A DNA stretch of 64,000 nt, from the NCBI RefSeq assembly GCF_003325955.1, contig NZ_CP030929.1:1426001-1490000 (forward strand), given 5' to 3'. How positions within the stretch are numbered: the first letter of the stretch is position 1; each line of letters opens with the position of its first letter. The notes under the pieces were generated by a model. The model worked only from the letters and a program-made list of their open reading frames with translations. It was not told where the DNA came from and searched no databases. Below, piece after piece: positions 53,754 through 61,025 of the stretch. A program made the position numbers and the translations under genes. Origin of the DNA: Aurantimicrobium sp. MWH-Uga1. GTDB lineage: Bacteria; Actinomycetota; Actinomycetes; Actinomycetales; Microbacteriaceae.

Positions 53754-54640
53754 TGTCCGGTTTCACCGGAGGCGACAAGCTCGACCTTGCCGGGTGGGAG
53801 CACACCTACTCCGGCAAAGTTCGTGACCTCTACGTTCCCGCAGGGGAAACTTTAGAGTCAACGCCTCGCGTGCTGGTTGTTGCGAGCGATCGAGTCAGCG
53901 CCTTCGACCATGTGCTCCAGCCAGGTATCCCCGGCAAGGGAGAACTGCTCACCAAGCTCAGCCTGTGGTGGTTTGATCAGCTTGGTGTTCCCAACCACCT
54001 GCGCGCAGGCGAGATCCCTGCAGAGGTTCAGGGAAAGGCGATGCTCGTTGCCAACCTGGACATGTTCCCGGTTGAGTGTGTTGTTCGCGGCTACCTCTCC
54101 GGTAGTGGTTACCTCGAATACATCGAGACCCAGAGCGTGTGTGGCATTGCTCTTCCTGCAGGACTCAAGGATGGCGACAAGCTACCTGAGCCGATTTACA
54201 CCCCTGCGTGGAAAGCACCCTTTGGCGAACACGATGAGAACATCACCTTTGAGAGAACTGTGGAACTCATCGGACTCGAGGACGCAACTACGTTGCGCGA
54301 CCTTTCACTTCAAATCTTCACCCAGGCCAGCGAGCTTGCGGCCGCCAAAGGAATCATCCTTGCTGACACGAAGTTCGAATTTGGTCGCGACAGAGAAACT
54401 GGTGTGATCACCCTCGCTGATGAGGTTCTCACCTCCGACTCTTCTCGTTATTGGGATGCAGCAGCTTATGAAGCAGGAACTACCCCTGCGGAAAAAATGA
54501 CCAGCTTTGATAAACAAATTGTGCGTAATTGGCTTTCAGCGAATTGGGACAAGAAGGGCACACCTCCGGTTCTTCCCGAGGAGATTGTTCAAAAAACTGC
54601 AGACCGTTATCGCGAGCTCATCAACCGGATGCTGGGATAG
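53753..54640 (+). CDS. purC: SAICAR synthetase
   Basis: 295 aa. HTYSGKVRDLYVP is the opening ATP-binding region, RVLVVASDRVSAFDHVLQPGIPGKGELLTKLSLWWF and CVVRGYLSGSGY follow, then IILADTKFEFGRD and DEVLTSDSSRYW, the substrate and Mg sites. It couples CAIR and aspartate. ATG overlaps the purD stop by one base. Confidence 0.97.
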   Translation: MSGFTGGDKLDLAGWEHTYSGKVRDLYVPAGETLESTPRVLVVASDRVSAFDHVLQPGIPGKGELLTKLSLWWFDQLGVPNHLRAGEIPAEVQGKAMLVANLDMFPVECVVRGYLSGSGYLEYIETQSVCGIALPAGLKDGDKLPEPIYTPAWKAPFGEHDENITFERTVELIGLEDATTLRDLSLQIFTQASELAAAKGIILADTKFEFGRDRETGVITLADEVLTSDSSRYWDAAAYEAGTTPAEKMTSFDKQIVRNWLSANWDKKGTPPVLPEEIVQKTADRYRELINRMLG

Positions 54641-54699
54641 CCGTAATAATTCTGTGGCGAGGTTTTCCTAACTCTGTGCTGTGCGCCTAGCCTGAAGTC

Positions 54700-55356
54700 A
54701 TGCGCAGATTTATCAATTCCATTTTCGAGGTTCCCCGGAGTGGTGCCCCGATGTGGAAAAGATTGGTTCTGGTGGAATCCGGACTCATCATCTGCGGTTT
54801 TGCTTTCGCCATCATGTTGCAAGCCGCTATTGGACTTGATCCGTGGGACGCCTTCCACCTCGGACTGTCACTAGTAACGGGTGTCTCCATTGGGCTCGTC
54901 GTTGTGGTCGTGGGTTTTGCAGTTCTTTTTCTCTGGATATTCCTCAAGCAAAAACTTGGTATTGGAACCATCCTCAACGCCATCACCATTGGTCTCTCGA
55001 TCGACTACTTCATTACCTTGATTCCCCAGGCTCCCGACTTCAGGTGGGGTTTGGGGTACTTCATCGTGGCCATCGTTATTAACGGCTTAGGTATTTCGAT
55101 GTATATCGGCGCTGGCTTGGGTCCAGGGCCTCGAGATGGTTTGATGACGGGACTGGTCAGAATTACCGGGCGGCCCGTCTGGCTAGTAAGAACAGTCATC
55201 GAAGTTCTTGTTCTTGGACTGGGCTGGCTTATGGGTGGCGCAGTCGGCTTGGGAACGGTTCTCTATGCTTTTGCAATTGGTCCCGTCGTTCACGTGATGC
55301 TGCCCTGGTTCAACCTAGACAAGGTGAAAGAACCAGAAGAACTTGAAGGCCACTAA
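54700..55356 (+). CDS. YczE/YitT-like integral membrane protein
   Basis: 218 aa with five or six helices. LVESGLIICGFAFAIMLQAAIGLDPWDAFHLGLSLVTGVSIG and YIGAGLGPGPRDGLMTGLVRITGRPVWLVRTVIEVLVLGLGWLMGG match the YczE family (YitT-like fold, often near Sfp-type or lipid genes). Transport function is not established. It follows purC after 59 bases. Confidence 0.85.
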   Translation: MRRFINSIFEVPRSGAPMWKRLVLVESGLIICGFAFAIMLQAAIGLDPWDAFHLGLSLVTGVSIGLVVVVVGFAVLFLWIFLKQKLGIGTILNAITIGLSIDYFITLIPQAPDFRWGLGYFIVAIVINGLGISMYIGAGLGPGPRDGLMTGLVRITGRPVWLVRTVIEVLVLGLGWLMGGAVGLGTVLYAFAIGPVVHVMLPWFNLDKVKEPEELEGH

Positions 55357-55400
55357 GCGGAAGCGATTCCTAGCTCATTCTTAGGTACGCGTGTCACACT

Positions 55401-55865
55401 ATGGCTATGAAACGTCACCCACACGTACCCGCAATATTCGCGATGGTCGCGGTGGCGTTCCTTTTTGCACTTGCACCGGTCTTCCATGCAGTTTGTGTTT
55501 CAGTTGTGGGTTCTAGCTCTGACTCTCACACGAGCCATGTCATGGCGGATGGCACTGTGATGAATATGGCTGTCCAAGTCTCCCCAGACGTGATGAATAT
55601 GGGTGCGTCACCACCGTTTGACGTTGAGCCCATTTCGCCTCACTCTGCTAATGAAACATCACATGTGATGGGGACCATCATGATTACCGCTGGACTCACC
55701 CTGTTGACATTCTTTGGGTTGCGCTTGTGTAAGCAGGTGCTTGCTCGTGGATTTGTCGCTGCAATCACGAAGCCTACGCTTGTGAAGCTCTCTGAAGTAG
55801 GCATCGCCCGAGCAAGGCCGCCAAGCCAAGTTAACCTCACCACTTTGTGTATTTCCCGAACATAA
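55401..55865 (+). CDS. Small membrane protein with Met/His-rich outer loop
   Basis: 154 aa: helix at about 11-35, an outward loop (about 36-88) with many His and Met (SDSHTSHVMADGTVMNMAVQV, VMNMG, SPHS), then helix 90-108 and a basic cytoplasmic tail. Met/His-rich loops are common in periplasmic or membrane copper-binding proteins. It precedes a DUF305 lipoprotein and an HMA chaperone on the same strand, so it may be a copper-handling component (inference). No family recognised. Confidence 0.65.
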   Translation: MAMKRHPHVPAIFAMVAVAFLFALAPVFHAVCVSVVGSSSDSHTSHVMADGTVMNMAVQVSPDVMNMGASPPFDVEPISPHSANETSHVMGTIMITAGLTLLTFFGLRLCKQVLARGFVAAITKPTLVKLSEVGIARARPPSQVNLTTLCISRT

Positions 55866-55868
55866 GCC

Positions 55869-55939
55869 TTACGTCACAGTGCGCACGCAACGTCCGTTGC
55901 TGATGCGCTCAGAAGTTCACACTCTTATTTATGACGTAA
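55869..55939 (+). promoter_or_regulatory. Structured leader before the DUF305 gene
   Basis: A nested fold: TTACGTCA (55869-55876) pairs with TGACGTAA (55932-55939), enclosing a hairpin at 55881-55908 (GCGCA-C-GCAACG-TC-CGTTGC-TGA-TGCGC). The outer arm ends at the start of the AAAGGA ribosome-binding site. It could be a terminator remnant or a regulatory RNA. Confidence 0.4.
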
Positions 55940-55950
55940 AGGAATACCCA

Positions 55951-56547
55951 ATGTTTAACAAGAAACACAAAATTGCTGGATTCACTGCCGTTGCACTTGC
56001 TGGAGCAGTTTCCCTTGCCGGCTGCACCATCAACATTGGTGGCACAGGCTCCAATGGAATGATGGACGGCGGCATGATGGCGAACAATCTAAGTTCTTCA
56101 GGATTCTCTGGAACCGACATCATGTTTGCCCAGATGATGATTCCTCACCACCAGCAGGCCGTGGACATGTCCACCCTCGCTGAGACTCGCACCACCAACC
56201 CTGAAATCTTGGCCCTGGCCAAGCAGATCAAGGAAGCCCAAGCACCTGAGATCAAGCAGATGACGGCATGGATTGAGTCCTCAGGATCAAGCATGGACAT
56301 GGGCCATGACATGGGAATGGGTGGCATGCTCACCGATGAACAGATGACTGCTCTAGAAAATGCCCAAGGCGCTGCGTTCGACAAGCTCTACCTCGAAGGC
56401 ATGATTGGTCATCACCAAGGTGCTCTCCAGATGGCCAAGATGATCGAGAACTCTGACAATGCCGAAGCGAAAGAACTCGCAGCCAACATTATTAAGAGCC
56501 AAAGCGCTGAAATCGACAGGATGAAGCAGATGTTGGCGGGTATGTAA
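55951..56547 (+). CDS. DUF305-domain lipoprotein (CopM-like)
   Basis: 198 aa from the ATG at 55951 (AAAGGA upstream; longer frame rejected). Signal peptide with lipobox VSLAGC, then a Gly/Met-rich linker. The DUF305 helical bundle shows the paired HHQQAVDMS and HHQGALQMA motifs, His/Met rich as in CopM and related extracytoplasmic copper-binding proteins. TAATG overlap with the HMA gene. Likely binds Cu(I) outside the membrane. Confidence 0.88.
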   Translation: MFNKKHKIAGFTAVALAGAVSLAGCTINIGGTGSNGMMDGGMMANNLSSSGFSGTDIMFAQMMIPHHQQAVDMSTLAETRTTNPEILALAKQIKEAQAPEIKQMTAWIESSGSSMDMGHDMGMGGMLTDEQMTALENAQGAAFDKLYLEGMIGHHQGALQMAKMIENSDNAEAKELAANIIKSQSAEIDRMKQMLAGM

Positions 56548-56759
56548 TGGCCACGTCATCTTTCACTGCAACGGGCATGACCTGTCAGCACTGTGTTGCC
56601 AGCGTCACCAAAGAAGTGAGTGAGCTCGATCACGTCACTTCAGTTACCGTTGACCTTCCCACAGGAAAAGTCACAGTGGAAAGCGACGCCCCCATCCCCG
56701 CGGATGAGGTCATCGCTGCCATCGACAAGGCAGGGTACTCATCAGAAGTGAGTAAATAG
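56547..56759 (+). CDS. HMA-domain copper chaperone, CopZ-like
   Basis: 70 aa, a single ferredoxin-like HMA fold. The metal loop is GMTCQHCVASV (Cys13, Cys16), then a typical VTVDLPTGKVTVESDAPI and DEVIAAIDKAGY. It delivers Cu(I) to an ATPase or to a regulator. Its ATG overlaps the DUF305 stop (TAATG). A P-type ATPase is not in this window. Confidence 0.92.
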   Translation: MATSSFTATGMTCQHCVASVTKEVSELDHVTSVTVDLPTGKVTVESDAPIPADEVIAAIDKAGYSSEVSK

Positions 56760-56790
56760 CGCCGACTGTTTGCTTAGCGTTTGGTGTCAA

Positions 56791-56835
56791 GTGGCCACAC
56801 GTTAATCCTCATCGCGAGGATTAACGTGTGGCCAC
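56791..56835 (+). promoter_or_regulatory. Perfect 20-bp inverted repeat covering the next gene's start
   Basis: Arms 56791-56810 and 56816-56835 are exact inverses around ATCGC. The right arm contains GAGG (56816-56819) and the GTG start (56828-56830) of the SGNH hydrolase. No T-run follows, so it is not a normal intrinsic terminator. Confidence 0.8.
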
Positions 56836-57685
56836 TGCTGTCTATCGACGATATGTTGCCCTCGGTGACTCACTCACTGAGGGTCTCGGCGATGACCGTT
56901 TTGAAAAAGACAGATTATTTGCTGGCTGGGCTGATCGGTTTGCAGTATTGCTCAACGAAGATGCCTTGGCTTCTGGTGAAGACTTTCTCTATGCCAACCT
57001 CGCTGTGAGAAGCAGGAACTCCGCTGAAATACTTTCTGACCAAGTCAACAAAGCACTGCTCCTTGAGCCCGACCTAGTCACCATTATGGCTGGCGCGAAC
57101 GACTTATGGCGTCCTCGAAAAAGCTGGGACTTAGTTCGGGCACAATTCACGGATGCTGTTCAAGTACTCAAAGCAGCTGGCATCACTGTTGTGTTAACCA
57201 ACTGCATCAATCCAGTGCATCACTGGTCTTTTCGTGGCGGTGCACTGCGGGCTAAAGAACTCACCAAACTCATCGAAGAAGTTGCATCCGAACAGAATGT
57301 CTTGGTCGTGGATGTCTATCGCAGCCCAACCTTGCGTCGTTTACGAGTCTGGTCAGACGACTGTGTTCATTTCGGTCCACGTGGACACGCGCATGTTGCA
57401 AACAAAGCTGCGAAGCTTTTAGGTTTGCCCTATCGAATCGAAACCCCGGTTCTTGAACCACGCCTCAAAGATGGCATGACATTGCTAGAACATGTCAAAT
57501 GGATTGCCACTCACGTGACCCCGTTTGTCGGTAGAAGATTGCGCGGTATTGCTGCTGGAGACGGAATTAACCCCAAGCGACCAGTGTTGTCTCGCGTACA
57601 CGATCACCCCTGGACAGTGCGACGTTCAAAGTCTTCACCACTCGTTCACTCGCCATTTCCCCCCACGTCGGTTCTCACCAAATAA
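56828..57685 (+). CDS. SGNH/GDSL-family hydrolase
   Basis: 285 aa. Catalytic blocks: YVALGDSLTEGLGD (nucleophile Ser in GDS), the LTIMAGAND-type TIMAGANDLWRP (block III Asn), and a DDCVHFGPRGHAHVA end with Asp and His. SGNH esterases/lipases act on lipids, sugars or acetyl groups. An in-frame stop TAA lies at 56822-56824, so GTG 56828 is the only usable start, and it sits in the right arm of a 20-bp hairpin. The C-terminal 60 residues are basic. Confidence 0.88.
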   Translation: MATAVYRRYVALGDSLTEGLGDDRFEKDRLFAGWADRFAVLLNEDALASGEDFLYANLAVRSRNSAEILSDQVNKALLLEPDLVTIMAGANDLWRPRKSWDLVRAQFTDAVQVLKAAGITVVLTNCINPVHHWSFRGGALRAKELTKLIEEVASEQNVLVVDVYRSPTLRRLRVWSDDCVHFGPRGHAHVANKAAKLLGLPYRIETPVLEPRLKDGMTLLEHVKWIATHVTPFVGRRLRGIAAGDGINPKRPVLSRVHDHPWTVRRSKSSPLVHSPFPPTSVLTK

Positions 57686-57704
57686 GCCTTTGTAACTTAG
57701 GGGC

Positions 57705-58853
57705 ATGAGCATGCGGGTTGCAATCGTGACAGAGTCATTTCTCCCCACACTTAACGGAGTAACCAACTCAGTACTTCGAGTAGTTGACACACTCAAAGAA
57801 GCTGGCCATGAGGTCATCATCATTGCCCCCACTGCACCAACTAAGAGGTATTTGGGATTCAACGTAGTCCGAACTTTAGCTTTGCCCTTTATGCAATTCC
57901 AAGTGGGTCTTCCACCTTTGGCTCTTCAAGCAACTCTTGAAGAATTCAAGCCAGACGTGATCCACGTTGCTTCCCCGTTCTTCTTGGGAGGTCAAGCAAT
58001 TGCAATCGCCAACAAGCTCGGCATTCCTACCGTCGCGATTTACCAGACCGACATTGCTGGATATCTGCAGCGCTATGGCATGCAGTTTGCTAAGCCTGTG
58101 GTTGATCGATTCGTTGCTGCTATTCACGGCCCCGCCACCATGAACTTGGCACCTACTCCCGAATCTGCCGCCTACCTGCTCAAGCTTGGCGTGCAGCGTG
58201 TTGGCGTATGGGGTCGAGGAGTAGATCTGGAACTCTTTCACCCTCGCAACAAAGACGACGCCGCGACTGTCGCATTCCGCTCTCTCCACGCGCGAGGAAA
58301 GAAAAACCTCATCGGTTTTGTAGGGCGCCTGGCGCCCGAGAAGCAAGTACACCGCATGCTCGAGTTGGCTGACCTTCCAGACACTGCGCTGGTCATTGTG
58401 GGGGACGGCCCTGAACGAAAGAACCTGGAAGCCCTCTTCTCGGGCAAATCAGTGAGCTTTACTGGTGCATTGCAAGGCCAGGAACTCTCATCTGCCTACG
58501 CAGCCCTCGATGCTTTTGTTCACTACGGCACAGAAGAAACCTTCGGCCAGACCATTCAAGAAGCTCAGGCTTCTGGAATACCAGTGGTTGCTCCCGCTGT
58601 AGGAGGCCCACGTTTCCTCATTTCTGATGGCGAAAATGGTCGTTTGATCGAGCCGGAAAACAAAACCGGCTTCATTGATGCCGTGACCGAAATCTTGTCT
58701 GTCCCTCGACTTGCGGCCCGCATGGGGGAAGCAGGTCGGCGTTCGGTCTTGAAGAAGTCATGGAAAGCAAACAATGAAAACCTGCTGAAGACCTACCGCG
58801 CAGCGGCGGCCTTCACCGGGACTGAGCTGGAGTCCAGTCCTGAACTGGTTTGA
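57705..58853 (+). CDS. GT4-family glycosyltransferase, mannosyltransferase-like
   Basis: 382 aa, GT-B fold. N-domain opens MRVAIVTESFLPTLNGVTNSVLRVVDTLKEAGHEVIIIAP, C-domain has IGFVGRLAPEKQVHRMLELAD, VIVGDGPERKNLEAL and the EX7E motif in YGTEETFGQTIQEAQASGIPVVAP. This is the pattern of GDP-mannose-dependent alpha-mannosyltransferases (MgtA/PimB-like) that build actinobacterial glycolipids. The next gene (DedA) overlaps its end; galU follows. Confidence 0.92.
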   Translation: MSMRVAIVTESFLPTLNGVTNSVLRVVDTLKEAGHEVIIIAPTAPTKRYLGFNVVRTLALPFMQFQVGLPPLALQATLEEFKPDVIHVASPFFLGGQAIAIANKLGIPTVAIYQTDIAGYLQRYGMQFAKPVVDRFVAAIHGPATMNLAPTPESAAYLLKLGVQRVGVWGRGVDLELFHPRNKDDAATVAFRSLHARGKKNLIGFVGRLAPEKQVHRMLELADLPDTALVIVGDGPERKNLEALFSGKSVSFTGALQGQELSSAYAALDAFVHYGTEETFGQTIQEAQASGIPVVAPAVGGPRFLISDGENGRLIEPENKTGFIDAVTEILSVPRLAARMGEAGRRSVLKKSWKANNENLLKTYRAAAAFTGTELESSPELV

Positions 58854-59457
58854 TGCCCAAGGAATCATTGAGGCTCTCGGGGCTCTCGCCGTCCTGGGAG
58901 TAGCGGCGCTGATTTTTACAGAAACAGCCACGATTCTGGGTTCGTTCCTCCCAGGAGACTCATTGCTCTTTCTGCTCGGGCTGACCCTGTCGACGGTGTT
59001 GACCACCATCCCTTTGATTCCCGCAATAGCGCTTGTCCTCTTTGCCGCTGTGGCAGGTTCAGAGGTTGGTTACTGGCTGGGGCACAAGTTGGGTCCACGA
59101 GTGTTCAACCGAGATGACACCTGGTTCTTCAACAAGAAAGTCGTGGAGAAAACAAAAGAGTTTTATCACCACTACGGAGCGCGTGCAATTATCTTGGCCC
59201 GGTTTATCCCGGTGCTTCGAGCACTGGTGCCACTGACTGTGGGGATGTCTAACTTCGGTTGGCGTCGCTATTTGGTTTACAACATCGCAGGCGCCATCGC
59301 GTGGGTGGCTGGTCTGATGACAGCAGGCTATTTCTTAGGAACAATCCCCTGGGTTCGACACAATATCGAATTAGTGGTGATCAGCTTCGTCATTATTTCT
59401 TCGTTGCCACTTCCCATTGAAATCATCCGAAACAGACTCAAGAATCGCTCATCGTGA
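58840..59457 (+). CDS. DedA-family membrane protein, apparent CTG start
   Basis: 205 aa if translation begins at CTG 58840 (GGAG at 58829-58832, seven bases upstream). From there the sequence reads LNWFDAQGIIEALGALAVLGV, then FTETATILGSFLPGDSLLF, as in DedA proteins of about 200 aa. The first ATG at 58963 falls after the conserved FLPGDS helix and would truncate the protein. The conserved ARFIPVLRALVPLTVGMSNFGWRRYLVYNIAGAIAWV follows. DedA proteins flip or carry C55-P or phospholipids. It overlaps the glycosyltransferase by 14 bases and galU by 4. Confidence 0.85.
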   Translation: MNWFDAQGIIEALGALAVLGVAALIFTETATILGSFLPGDSLLFLLGLTLSTVLTTIPLIPAIALVLFAAVAGSEVGYWLGHKLGPRVFNRDDTWFFNKKVVEKTKEFYHHYGARAIILARFIPVLRALVPLTVGMSNFGWRRYLVYNIAGAIAWVAGLMTAGYFLGTIPWVRHNIELVVISFVIISSLPLPIEIIRNRLKNRSS

Positions 59458-60347
59458 TCACGTCAATTACAAAAGCAGTCATTCCTGCAGCGGGTATGGG
59501 AACGCGATTCCTCCCCGCTACCAAGGCCATGCCCAAAGAAATGCTCCCCGTCATTGACAAGCCTGCAATTCAATATGTCGTTGAAGAAGCTATCGGAAGC
59601 GGACTCAATCACCTTCTCCTCATCACAGGGAGAAACAAACAAGCTCTGGAAAACCACTTTGATCGCAACGTGGAGTTAGAGAACATACTCACTGCTCGAA
59701 ATGATGTGGCAAAACTAGAACAGATCACCACCATCACCGAGGATGTTGATCTCCACTACGTCAGACAGGGCAACCCTCTAGGTCTGGGTCATGCCGTGCT
59801 CAAGGCAGAAACCTTTGTTGCAGGAGAGCCTTTCGCGTTGCTCCTAGGCGATGACATCATCGAACACGGCGATGACCTCCTCTCCGAGATGATGTGGATT
59901 GCTCACACAGAACGAGCTTCAGTCATTGCTCTCATGGAAGTTCCACAATCACATCTGTCCCGTTATGGTGTTGCCGATGTGGTCACCACTGAAAGTGAAC
60001 ACATCTTTGGGATCAAAGGGTTCGTTGAAAAACCGGAAGTGGAGTCAGCACCGTCTCGGCTCGTTGCCATCGGCCGGTACGTTTTGCAGCCAGGTGTATT
60101 TGATGTCCTCAAGAGACTCAAGCCAGGTTTTGGCGGCGAAATACAACTATCTGATGCGCTAGACCGAATGGCACAGGACACCTCAATAGCCGGGCCAGTG
60201 TTTGGACTAGTTCACGAATACCGCCGCTTCGATACCGGTGACAAACTCTCTTATCTCAAAGCCATCGTTCAACTCGCCGGAGAACGTGAAGACCTCGGTC
60301 CCGCCTTCAATAAGTGGCTGAGGAAATACGCCAAGGGACTTAAGTAA
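59454..60347 (+). CDS. galU: UTP--glucose-1-phosphate uridylyltransferase
   Basis: 297 aa. KAVIPAAGMGTRFLPATKAMPKEMLPVIDKPAIQYVVEEA is the nucleotide-binding GalU signature; FALLLGDDII the metal-binding Asp pair, GVADV and FVEKPE the sugar site. Makes UDP-glucose for wall polysaccharides and glycolipids. GTG start overlaps the DedA stop by four bases (GTGA). Confidence 0.97.
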   Translation: MITSITKAVIPAAGMGTRFLPATKAMPKEMLPVIDKPAIQYVVEEAIGSGLNHLLLITGRNKQALENHFDRNVELENILTARNDVAKLEQITTITEDVDLHYVRQGNPLGLGHAVLKAETFVAGEPFALLLGDDIIEHGDDLLSEMMWIAHTERASVIALMEVPQSHLSRYGVADVVTTESEHIFGIKGFVEKPEVESAPSRLVAIGRYVLQPGVFDVLKRLKPGFGGEIQLSDALDRMAQDTSIAGPVFGLVHEYRRFDTGDKLSYLKAIVQLAGEREDLGPAFNKWLRKYAKGLK

Positions 60348-60391
60348 GCAGAGGCGCCGGTTTCCCGACGCCCCTATTTAATGAATCAGTC

Positions 60392-60889
60392 TTACTTTCC
60401 TGACGCCTTGATCTTGGCCAGGAGAGCCGCCTTGGTCAGCCCGGTGTAACCGGAAATTCCATTCGTGCGGGCGTAGTCACGAAGTGCAACAACGGTCCAG
60501 CTAGCTGAAGGCGTTGCTGTGCGTGCAGCTGGCTTTGCAGCAGGCTTTGGTGCCGCCTTTTTAGCCGCTGGCTTAGAAACAGGTTTCTGAACCGCAGGAG
60601 TTGAAGCAGCTTTCACCGCTGGCTTCGCTGCAACCTTTGCTGCAGGCTTCGCTGCTGCCTTAGTTGCCTTCTTTGCCTTTTCAACCTTTGCAGTGGCCTT
60701 GACGACAACCTTCTTTGCGGACTTGGTTGCCTTCTTGAGGTCCTTCTTGGCGAGGGATTCTGCCTCGTCAGCTGCCTTCTTGATTGACTTCTTTGCCTTG
60801 GTCTCGAGCTTCTTTGCGAGGCCGCGAGCTTCAGTCAGTCTTTTTGAGAGCTTCTTTTTGAGCTCTTTCTTGTCTTTAGCATTTGCCAT
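60392..60889 (-). CDS. Histone H1-like DNA-binding protein with SAP/Rho_N-type C-terminus
   Basis: 165 aa. Residues 1-70 are a Lys-rich helix with coiled-coil spacing (KKELKKKLSKRLTEARGLAKK), residues 70-130 a PAAKKAAPK tail like eukaryotic histone H1, and the last 35 residues (SWTVVALRDYARTNGISGYTGLTKAALLAKI) look like a SAP/Rho_N helix-extended-helix that binds nucleic acid. It probably coats DNA in the nucleoid. Monocistronic and divergent from the Pls-like NRPS. A weak stem (GGCG...CGCC) lies past the stop. Confidence 0.85.
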   Translation of the reverse strand: MANAKDKKELKKKLSKRLTEARGLAKKLETKAKKSIKKAADEAESLAKKDLKKATKSAKKVVVKATAKVEKAKKATKAAAKPAAKVAAKPAVKAASTPAVQKPVSKPAAKKAAPKPAAKPAARTATPSASWTVVALRDYARTNGISGYTGLTKAALLAKIKASGK

Positions 60890-61025
60890 GAGAATTCCTT
60901 CAGGGGTTTCGTTTCTCTTGCTTGCGAGAAAAAGCTATGGGGCGAAGGTTAACAAACCGCCTACTTTGTGCCGTGTCGGCAACTTGTTCATTTAGCGTTC
61001 ACTGGCACACGCAATAATGTGCCCC

